Source of the DNA: AEGEAN-183 sp964002385
Lineage (GTDB): Bacteria; Pseudomonadota; Gammaproteobacteria; Magnimaribacterales; Magnimaribacteraceae
DNA length: 7,364 nt
Assembly (NCBI GenBank): GCA_964002385.1
Contig: CAXFFS010000067.1
Location: forward strand, 1 to 7,364
Direction: 5' to 3'
Position numbers and translations under genes: made by a program. Each line of letters begins with the position of its first letter. Within the stretch, counting starts at the first letter, position 1. The notes beneath the pieces were generated by a model. The model searched no databases and was not told the origin of the DNA. It worked only from the letters and a program-made list of their open reading frames with translations. Positions 1 through 5,830 of this stretch are shown in pieces.

Positions 1-1061
1 GAACGATAAGCTCCTTCTTCTCCAGCAGCTGCCAAACCATAAAGGTAAGCTCGACCGCCCATACAGGCTTTAGCTCCCATTGATAAAGCTTTAAGTATAT
101 GTGTTCCTCTTCTTACTCCACCATCAAGAATAACTTCAAGCTTATCGCCTACTGCGTCAATGATATCTCCTAGTACTTCAATGGGAGCTGGACAACCGTC
201 CATCTGACGACCTCCATGATTGGAAACCATAATAGCGGATGCCCCTACTTCAGCTGCCATTTTAGCGTCTTCCACAGACAAAATTCCTTTAATAGCAAAT
301 GGCTTATCCCACTGTTCTATCATCCAAGCAGCGTCTTTCCAAGTAACGGTTCGGTCAAATTGACTGTTCATAAAATCCATAACTGACATGCTTGATGATC
401 CAGCTGGAACTTTGTGCTCTAAATTAACCATGGAAGGGGTTGGCGGGTGAGTTACGTAATTGAAAGACCAATTGATGTGTCTAGCGATGTTCATATATCC
501 ACTTAAGCCTAGTTTCGGTGGTACTGTCATTCCAGTTACTAAATCCCTTTCTCTTCTTCCATTACTAGGAACATCTACGGTTAGACACAAAGCATCATAG
601 TTGGCGTCCTTACATCTTTGAATGTATTCCTGTGACAAGCTCCTGTCTTTTAATACATAAATCTGAAAAACTTTTGGGCCTTCGGAAGCCTTTGCAACAT
701 CTTCAATAAGCGTGGTAGATATGGTGGATAGACAAAATATGGTTCCTGTTCTTGCTGCAGCTCTAGCTGCGCCTCCTTCACCATCTGGATGAAACAAGCG
801 ATGATAGCCAGTTGGAGAGCAAATAAAAGGCCAATCTATTTTCTGACCCAAAACTGTTGTAGAAGTATCAATCTTGTCTACATCAACTAAGAATCTTGGT
901 ACCAGTTCAAATTGTTCAAATGCAGAGGTGTTTTGGCGATAGGTCCACTCATCTTCGGCAGCGCCGTCGATGTAATGAAACATTGGTGCAGGAAGTCGCT
1001 TTTCAGCGAGATCCCTAAAGTCCATCACCTTATGGCATGAATCAAGTTTTCTTTTAGACAC
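1..1061 (-). CDS. FMN-dependent 2-hydroxyacid dehydrogenase/oxidase (LldD/glycolate oxidase family), C-terminus cut by window edge
   Basis: The enzyme oxidises an L-2-hydroxyacid (lactate-, glycolate- or mandelate-like) to the 2-oxoacid using FMN. The 353 codons seen form a TIM-barrel with the family's catalytic set: Tyr30 in YIDGAAEDE, Tyr135 in FQIYVLKDR, Asp163 in TVDVPSNGRRERD, Lys258 in FAIKGIL, and His282/Arg285 in SNHGGRQMDG. The phosphate-binding end is DGGVRRGT (313-320) and GGRAYLYG (335-342). Family members run to roughly 380 residues, so about 30 are missing past position 1. I chose the GTG at 1061 over the in-frame ATG at 1025 because the family usually has residues such as KLxxCHxVxDFR before the conserved block, and because GTG overlaps the upstream SDR stop as TAGTG, which suggests coupled translation. 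An AAAGG lies close upstream but is a poor ribosome site. The exact substrate cannot be read from sequence, nor whether oxygen or the respiratory chain is the acceptor. Family certain; start fairly sure. Confidence 0.93.
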   Translation of the reverse strand, partial: MSKRKLDSCHKVMDFRDLAEKRLPAPMFHYIDGAAEDEWTYRQNTSAFEQFELVPRFLVDVDKIDTSTTVLGQKIDWPFICSPTGYHRLFHPDGEGGAARAAARTGTIFCLSTISTTLIEDVAKASEGPKVFQIYVLKDRSLSQEYIQRCKDANYDALCLTVDVPSNGRRERDLVTGMTVPPKLGLSGYMNIARHINWSFNYVTHPPTPSMVNLEHKVPAGSSSMSVMDFMNSQFDRTVTWKDAAWMIEQWDKPFAIKGILSVEDAKMAAEVGASAIMVSNHGGRQMDGCPAPIEVLGDIIDAVGDKLEVILDGGVRRGTHILKALSMGAKACMGGRAYLYGLAAAGEEGAYR

Positions 1062-1978
1062 TAACCTTTGTCTTTCTGCATCAACTCAAACATTTTCATT
1101 GCCTGTTCTCCTCCTTGATAACAAGGCTTGGCATCTTTCATATCTGAGATCTGGTCCCAATTTGAAGCTATATTTTCTGCAGTCATATCTTCGCCAGTTC
1201 CCAGATTTATTCCCATGGTTTCATGAATCATAACTCTGGCAAAAACCCCTGCCCCAGCAGCCATGATTACTCCTGAAGGTGCTTCCTCAGAAACCATATA
1301 AGTCACTGCAGGGGTGACAAAGTCTGGTTTTATTTGGTCCAGAATATCTGACATACCAGGTAATTCTTCAGTCATTCTAGTTCCGGCTAAAGGTGCCAGT
1401 GCGTTGCACTTGATGTTGTACTTAGCTCCTTCTAATTTCAGAGTATTTATTAGTCCAACCACACCCATTTTTGCAGCACCATAGTTACTTTGACCGAAAT
1501 TACCATAAAGACCGCTAGAAGATGAAGTCACTACGATCCTTCCATAGTTCTGTTCTCTCATGATTTCCCAAACAGCTTTAGTGCAATTGACTGTTCCCAT
1601 TAAATGAACTTCGAGAACCATCCTAAAGTCCTCATCTTCAATTTTAGTAAAGCTTTTGTCTCTTAAAATACCTGCGTTATTAATCAAAATGTCGATCCTA
1701 CCGTAAGCATCCATTACTTCCTTAACCATAGCCTCAACCTGATCTTTATCGGTAACACTAGCGCCATTTGACATGGCTTCTCCACCTGCAGCTTTTATTT
1801 CTTCCACAACTGCTTCTGCTGGGGAAAGAGACCCCCCAGAGGATCCATCTACACTACCTCCTAGATCGTTAACAACTACTTTTGCTCCTCTCTTAGCTAG
1901 ATCTAAAGCATGACAACGACCAAGTCCACCACCTGCTCCAGTAACAATAGCGACTTGATCTTTAAAAGTTATAGCCAT
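1061..1978 (-). CDS. SDR-family (3R)-hydroxyacyl-CoA dehydrogenase-like enzyme, MFE-2/HSD17B4 N-terminal type
   Basis: This 305-residue short-chain dehydrogenase probably oxidises a 3-hydroxyacyl-CoA to the 3-oxoacyl-CoA with NAD. The Rossmann motif TGAGGGLG is at 13-20. VVNDLGG at 35-41 has an Asp that usually favours NAD over NADP. NNAG is at 100-103, and the catalytic Ser153, Tyr166 and Lys170 lie within TSSSSGLYG and SNYGAAK. The stretches NNAGILRDKSF, VHLMG and GLYGNFGQSNYGAAK closely match the dehydrogenase domain of eukaryotic peroxisomal multifunctional enzyme 2. Like that protein it has His (125) where classical SDRs keep a catalytic Asn. Length equals that single domain; the hydratase-2 and SCP2 domains of the eukaryotic enzyme are absent and no separate hydratase is in the window. 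AGGAGA precedes the ATG. The stop overlaps the next gene's GTG by one base and the gene follows the PatB-like gene after 42 bases, so the three are probably cotranscribed. Family certain; the acyl-CoA substrate is inferred. Confidence 0.95.
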   Translation of the reverse strand: MAITFKDQVAIVTGAGGGLGRCHALDLAKRGAKVVVNDLGGSVDGSSGGSLSPAEAVVEEIKAAGGEAMSNGASVTDKDQVEAMVKEVMDAYGRIDILINNAGILRDKSFTKIEDEDFRMVLEVHLMGTVNCTKAVWEIMREQNYGRIVVTSSSSGLYGNFGQSNYGAAKMGVVGLINTLKLEGAKYNIKCNALAPLAGTRMTEELPGMSDILDQIKPDFVTPAVTYMVSEEAPSGVIMAAGAGVFARVMIHETMGINLGTGEDMTAENIASNWDQISDMKDAKPCYQGGEQAMKMFELMQKDKG

Positions 1979-1982
1979 AATT

Positions 1983-1988
1983 TCTCCT
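1983..1988 (-). promoter_or_regulatory. Ribosome binding site of the SDR gene
   Basis: AGGAGA on the minus strand lies 4 bases before the ATG at 1978 and fixes that start. It sits in the short gap after the PatB-like gene, and I see no terminator hairpin in that gap, which fits readthrough within one operon. Confidence 0.8.
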
Positions 1989-2020
1989 AATAAATTTTGA
2001 GGCGCTAATAGTACAGGAAC

Positions 2021-3166
2021 CTAGTTTCTTTGTGAAAAGGCTTTTTTTATCCTGGATAATGCCTCTTCCAGTCTGGAACGCGGACAACCAAAATTAAGCC
2101 TTACAAATTTGTTGTCCCCAAAATATTCACCTCTGTGAACACCAACTCCTGCGTTTATAAAAAAATCTGATGGGTCGTCTAAACCAGATTTTGAACAATC
2201 TATCCAAGCAAGATAAGTTGCCTCAGGTCCATATAATGACAGCCCTTCTATCTTTGATATCTCTTCTCTTACTAGCTTCCTATTCTCAATAAGGTATTCC
2301 ATTAGAGCCTGATACCAGGGGTCCCCATGTCTGTAAGCAGCTTCAGCAGCTGTATAAGCAAAAACTCCTATGTGAGCTGCAATGCCTCGCATATTTCTTC
2401 TAAACTCCTGTCTTAGCTCAGGGTTAGGGATAATGGCTGCACCGCATGGCAAACCTTGCATATTAAAGGTTTTAGTGGGTGACATTAAGGTTATGGAATT
2501 ATTGGCCGCGTATTCATTGGTTTGAGCTAAGTGAATGTGTTTTCTATTAGTTTCAAAGAGTAAATCAGAATGGATTTCATCAGCACAAATAATCGTTTTA
2601 TTTTTCTCACAAATATCCACTAACTTTTTGATTTCTTCTTTCTTAAACATTGTTCCACCGGGATTATGGGGATTACAGAAAAAGAACATTTTGACTTCTT
2701 CATTGATAAGATCATCAATTGACTCATAATCCAGCTCAAGCCTTCCTTGAACATTGATTAAGTCAGTTTTAAGCATCCCCCTGTTCATGTTGTCAGTTGC
2801 ATAAACAAAAGGCCTGTATATAGGAGATGGAACCATAGCAATGTCACCAGGACTTAAAGTTGTACGACAAGCAACATTCAGTCCTACTACCACGCCTGGC
2901 ATCCAGGTTACCCAATCAGGATCTATTTCCCACCCGGATCTCTCTGCCAGTCTCTGTTGTAGCAGAGAAGTTAGTTCAATTGGTCTTTCTGTATACCCAT
3001 ATATGCCTTGGTCTGCTCTATTCTTAATGGCTTCAATAACCTCAGGGGGACATTGAAAGTCCATATCAGCAACCCACATTGGTAAAATTTCAGGGTCATC
3101 AAACTTTAGCCACTTCGTGCTTCTTGAGTCAATGCGATCGATTATGGTGTCAAAGTCATATTTCAT
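2021..3166 (-). CDS. patB: MalY/PatB-family PLP-dependent C-S lyase (cystathionine beta-lyase type)
   Basis: This 381-residue fold-type I PLP enzyme is predicted to cleave the C-S bond of cystathionine or a similar cysteine conjugate, giving a thiol, pyruvate and ammonia. The N-terminus YDFDTIIDRIDSRSTKW plus LPMWVADMDF and GIYGYTERP is the MalY/PatB signature. PLP-site residues are Asn168 in NPHNPGG, Asp196 in ADEIHSD, the Schiff-base Lys232 in SPTKTFN, and the carboxylate-binding Arg356 in FVRLNFG. Length is normal for the family. It is probably the first gene of the minus-strand operon, starting from the divergent region 3167-3265. No clear Shine-Dalgarno sequence precedes the ATG (CCGCAAATT), but the MKYDFD start matches family N-termini. 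Annotators often call such proteins simply 'aminotransferase', but the signature argues for lyase activity. In E. coli MalY also represses the maltose regulon; nothing here suggests that role. The symbol denotes the family rather than a proven ortholog. Confidence 0.92.
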   Translation of the reverse strand: MKYDFDTIIDRIDSRSTKWLKFDDPEILPMWVADMDFQCPPEVIEAIKNRADQGIYGYTERPIELTSLLQQRLAERSGWEIDPDWVTWMPGVVVGLNVACRTTLSPGDIAMVPSPIYRPFVYATDNMNRGMLKTDLINVQGRLELDYESIDDLINEEVKMFFFCNPHNPGGTMFKKEEIKKLVDICEKNKTIICADEIHSDLLFETNRKHIHLAQTNEYAANNSITLMSPTKTFNMQGLPCGAAIIPNPELRQEFRRNMRGIAAHIGVFAYTAAEAAYRHGDPWYQALMEYLIENRKLVREEISKIEGLSLYGPEATYLAWIDCSKSGLDDPSDFFINAGVGVHRGEYFGDNKFVRLNFGCPRSRLEEALSRIKKAFSQRN

Positions 3167-3207
3167 AATTTGCGGTATGGTACTCTAAAAAAATCTTTGC
3201 GGCTCCC

Positions 3208-3232
3208 CTATTGCTACAAAAGATCGCAATAG
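3208..3232. repeat. Perfect inverted repeat, candidate operator
   Basis: CTATTGC (3208-3214) and GCAATAG (3226-3232) are exact reverse complements separated by 11 bases. The dyad overlaps the -35 element and spacer of the candidate plus-strand promoter, as a regulator site would. It is not followed by a T-run on either strand, so it does not look like a terminator. No regulator gene lies in the window, so the binding protein is unknown. Confidence 0.45.
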
Positions 3233-3239
3233 TTAGACT
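3211..3239 (+). promoter_or_regulatory. Candidate sigma70-type promoter for the TLP1-mdh pair
   Basis: TTGCTA (3211-3216) resembles a -35 box and TAGACT (3234-3239) a -10 box, each matching consensus at four of six bases, with the ideal 17-base spacer. Transcription would begin about 20 bases before the ATG at 3266, giving a very short leader without a ribosome site. The matches are modest, and AT-rich intergenic DNA often yields such hits. Confidence 0.35.
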
Positions 3240-3265
3240 TCCGCGCAACATTTAATTAATAAGCT

Positions 3266-4819
3266 ATGAACTCTTTGTACTCTCAAGTTAATGACAACAC
3301 TCCAGTTCTAGTTGGTTGTTCACAGTATTTAGATACAAAAGGACCCGATGGACTCAACTATTTAGATATTCTTAGTGTGGCTTGTGAAAAAGCCATAAAA
3401 GACTGTAATGCAAGAATTTCTCTGAATGAACATCTGGATACAATTTCAGTTATTCGATTTGTCGGTGATACCCCAAACCGAAACTCAGCTACTACAGCTT
3501 TATGGGGTTATTCAAATATGCCACGGAGTTTGGGTAATTCTTTAGGGGTAACTGTTCCCCAGGAAATTTATACAACCACTGGGGGGAACTCTCCGCAACT
3601 ACTACTTAATGAAATTTGTAATCGAATAAAAGATGGTCATGTTAATTGTGCTCTTTTAACGGGTGGAGAAGCCCTAGACACTCTCACCTCAAGAATAAAG
3701 TCGGGTTTAGATCTTAACTGGGGTGATGATCCCGGTGGAGAGCCTGAATCTATAGGCAGTAATAGCGACTTAGGCAGTAAGTTCGAACAAAAACATGGTA
3801 TTTTTGATCCTTCTTCCGTCTATCCACTATTCGCTAATAGCATAAGGAGTAGTGAAGGAAAAAGCTCAAAAGAACACAGAGAAGATATTGGCAACCTTTT
3901 CAGTCGATTTTCTGAGATAGCTTCTCAAAATAAATATGCTTGGTTCAAAATTCACAGATCTTCAAATGAAATTGTAGAAGAGACGCCAAACAATAGGATG
4001 GTGGGATTTCCATATACCAAGTACATGAACTCAATCATGAGAGTGAACCAATCAGCTGCTCTAGTAATTACTTCAGCCAAAAAGGCCAGGGAATTAGGCA
4101 TACCTGAATCCAAGTGGATTTTTATGCATGGCGGAGGTTGTTTGAATGATATCTGGAACGTTACTGACAGATTAAACTTACATTCCTCTCCTGCAATTAA
4201 AAAATGTTCTCAAGCTATCTTTAATGCAGCAAATTGTACTCAAGCAGATATTTCCTTTTTCGATTTATATTCTTGCTTTCCAAGTGCAGTACAGATTGCA
4301 AAAAAAGAGATTGGTATTCCAGATGGGGATAACAGAGACCTAACCGTTACTGGGGGACTGCCTTATTACGGGGGACCAGGGAGTGCTTATGTCGTAAATT
4401 CAATAGCAAGCATGGTGTCCAAATTAAGAGAGAATCCTGGAAAATTAGGTATGGTTACAGCCAATGGTTGGTTTCTAACCAAGCATGGAGCTGGTGTCTT
4501 TTCCTCTAATCCATTTCTTGGAGAATGGAACCAAGTTATAGATTCATCGCATTTGCAGAAAGAAATAGAAAACTCGGACCATCCAGAATTTATTGAAGAA
4601 GCCAATGGAAAAGGATTGATAGAAACGTACACTGTAGTTAATTCGAGAGAAGGTCCAACGAAAGCTATTATCATAGGGCTTCTAGAAGACGGAAAAAGGT
4701 TTGTTGCCAATACTGAAAAAGATGAGAACCTTTTAAATAAAATGATGCAGAATGAAATGCTAAACACTAAAGGAACCGTAAGATTTGAGAACTCACGAAA
4801 TATCTTCCAGCCCGATTAA
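3266..4819 (+). CDS. Thiolase-like protein type 1 (TLP1-like), annotated in homologs as acetyl-CoA acetyltransferase
   Basis: This 517-residue protein has a thiolase-like fold (about 10-425) followed by an extra C-terminal domain (about 430-517; IETYTVVNSREG, GLLEDGKRFVANT) like that of mycobacterial TLP1. Thiolase-like landmarks are PVLVGCSQY (13-21), TTTGGNSPQ (103-111), LLTGGEA (130-136), FFDLYSCFPSAV (331-342), GGLPYYGGPG (363-372) and NGWFLTKHGAGV (400-411). The expected nucleophilic Cys in the first loop is replaced by the GGNSPQ segment. The GHPxGxSG His is absent, and the last loop has NGWFLTKH instead of the Cys motif. Cys337 and His407 remain near the pocket. It may therefore bind acyl-CoA or CoA without classic thiolase chemistry; the true reaction is unknown. 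It heads a plus-strand pair with mdh, 12 bases downstream. No Shine-Dalgarno sequence precedes the ATG; the start is supported by the family N-terminus beginning shortly before TPVLVG. Family assignment is firm, function open. Confidence 0.88.
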   Translation: MNSLYSQVNDNTPVLVGCSQYLDTKGPDGLNYLDILSVACEKAIKDCNARISLNEHLDTISVIRFVGDTPNRNSATTALWGYSNMPRSLGNSLGVTVPQEIYTTTGGNSPQLLLNEICNRIKDGHVNCALLTGGEALDTLTSRIKSGLDLNWGDDPGGEPESIGSNSDLGSKFEQKHGIFDPSSVYPLFANSIRSSEGKSSKEHREDIGNLFSRFSEIASQNKYAWFKIHRSSNEIVEETPNNRMVGFPYTKYMNSIMRVNQSAALVITSAKKARELGIPESKWIFMHGGGCLNDIWNVTDRLNLHSSPAIKKCSQAIFNAANCTQADISFFDLYSCFPSAVQIAKKEIGIPDGDNRDLTVTGGLPYYGGPGSAYVVNSIASMVSKLRENPGKLGMVTANGWFLTKHGAGVFSSNPFLGEWNQVIDSSHLQKEIENSDHPEFIEEANGKGLIETYTVVNSREGPTKAIIIGLLEDGKRFVANTEKDENLLNKMMQNEMLNTKGTVRFENSRNIFQPD

Positions 4820-4820
4820 G

Positions 4821-4825
4821 AGGAG
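4821..4825 (+). promoter_or_regulatory. Ribosome binding site of mdh
   Basis: AGGAG lies 6 bases before the ATG at 4832, directly after the TAA of the thiolase-like gene. It is the strongest plus-strand ribosome site in the window and confirms the mdh start. The 12-base gap leaves no room for a separate promoter, so mdh is expected to share the upstream transcript. Confidence 0.85.
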
Positions 4826-4831
4826 AAAAAG

Positions 4832-5830
4832 ATGAAAGAAATCAATGTTGCCGTAACTGGTGGAGCCGGACAAATAGCCTATTCTTTGCTTCCTAGATTA
4901 ATAAGTGGAGAAACTTTTGGATCAGACACCAAGGTCAATCTTCGATTAATAGAAATTCCTCAAGTTGTAGAAAAACTTGAAGGTACCATCATGGAGTTAA
5001 TTGATTGCGGTTTTAAGCAAACAGGATCGCTGTTAGCCACAGCGGATATAAGAGAGGGAGTTAAAGATGCTGATTGGATTCTTTTGGTTGGTAGCATTCC
5101 AAGAGGAATAGTCGTTGATGGAAAAAAAATTGAAGAGAGAAGTGATTTGTTGAGAATCAACGGAGGTATCTTTACAGGCCAAGGAGAAGCCATAGGTGAA
5201 TTAGCTAAGGAAGACGCAAAAATCCTAGTAGTAGGAAATCCTGCCAATACTAATGCGTTAATTGGAAGAACCAAATCTAATAACCCTACTCAAAGTTGGT
5301 TTGCCATGACCGCCCTTGATGCCAATAGAGCCAAGGCACAGTTGGCCGAAAAAGCAGGCGTGGATATAGCCTCAGTGACTAACATGACAATCTGGGGAAA
5401 TCATAGCCCGACCATGTACCCAGATCCTTACAACGCAAAGATTGATGGTGTAAGTGCGGTTGAGGCTATCAATGACCTCGACTGGATTGAAAAAGAATAT
5501 TTGCCTCTTGTTCAACAAAGAGGGAAGGCAGTTATAGATGCCAGAGGGGCTTCTTCTGCTGCTTCAGCTGCAAATGCTGCAATAGACACAGTAAAAGCTG
5601 TTGATAGCCAAACTACAAAAGGAGATTGGTTTAGTGCAGCTGTTCCAAGCGATGGAAGTTATGGAATACCTGAAGGCCTAATTTTTGGCTTTCCTTTAAG
5701 GACTTCAGATCAAGGTTCTGTTGAAATTGTTCAAGGAATAGAACTCAATGATTTTGCCAAATCCAAAATCAAAGTGACTACTGAAGAATTATTGTCAGAA
5801 AAGGAAGCAGTCAAAGATTTGTTGGATTAG
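4832..5830 (+). CDS. mdh: NAD-dependent malate dehydrogenase, cytosolic-MDH-like type
   Basis: This 332-residue enzyme interconverts malate and oxaloacetate with NAD in the TCA cycle. The Rossmann motif TGGAGQI is at 9-15, Glu41 in LIEIP would bind the NAD ribose, and VVGNPANTNA is at 133-142. The catalytic Asp163 and substrate Arg166 are in LDANRA and the catalytic His191 in GNHSPTMYPD. SSAASAANAAIDTV and VPSDGSYGIPEG complete the family signature, placing it with the type found in Thermus, Xanthomonas and animal cytosol rather than the E. coli type. The mobile loop is unusual: between Arg91 (IPRG) and Arg103 (EERSDLL) it reads about six residues longer than the common PRGPGMERxDLL form. The common RLDHNRA appears as ALDANRA. 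All core catalytic residues are kept, so malate activity is likely; altered substrate preference is possible. Its last 4 bases overlap the convergent lysS gene. Confidence 0.93.
   Translation: MKEINVAVTGGAGQIAYSLLPRLISGETFGSDTKVNLRLIEIPQVVEKLEGTIMELIDCGFKQTGSLLATADIREGVKDADWILLVGSIPRGIVVDGKKIEERSDLLRINGGIFTGQGEAIGELAKEDAKILVVGNPANTNALIGRTKSNNPTQSWFAMTALDANRAKAQLAEKAGVDIASVTNMTIWGNHSPTMYPDPYNAKIDGVSAVEAINDLDWIEKEYLPLVQQRGKAVIDARGASSAASAANAAIDTVKAVDSQTTKGDWFSAAVPSDGSYGIPEGLIFGFPLRTSDQGSVEIVQGIELNDFAKSKIKVTTEELLSEKEAVKDLLD

Larger units (their letters stand above)
3167..3265. promoter_or_regulatory. Divergent intergenic control region between patB-like and TLP1-like genes
   Basis: These 99 bases separate two oppositely oriented genes and must hold promoters for both directions. 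It contains a perfect inverted repeat (3208-3232), two direct copies of TTTGCGG (3169-3175 and 3196-3202), and an AT-rich TTTAATTAAT just before the plus-strand ATG. Neither flanking ATG has a recognisable Shine-Dalgarno sequence. I could not find a convincing minus-strand promoter; TAGAGT at 3182-3187 on that strand is a weak -10 candidate with no -35 at proper spacing. Confidence 0.6.

Noticed and set aside
1023..1025. ATG as the start of the FMN 2-hydroxyacid oxidase
   Set aside because: AAGG sits only two bases before it, too close, and conserved family residues lie upstream in frame; the GTG at 1061 fits better.
1979..2020. Gap between the PatB-like gene and the SDR gene as a terminator or separate promoter
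   Set aside because: Only 42 bases, with no stable stem followed by T-run and no paired -35/-10 boxes; it holds just the SDR ribosome site.
2535..3056. Two plus-strand open frames (2535-2729 and 2841-3056)
   Set aside because: They lie antisense inside the PatB-like gene, whose PLP motifs are intact throughout; the translations show no family features.
4387..5274. Minus-strand open frames 4387-4767 and 4960-5274
   Set aside because: Antisense to the thiolase-like gene and mdh, whose frames are clearly the coding ones; no recognisable domains or ribosome sites.
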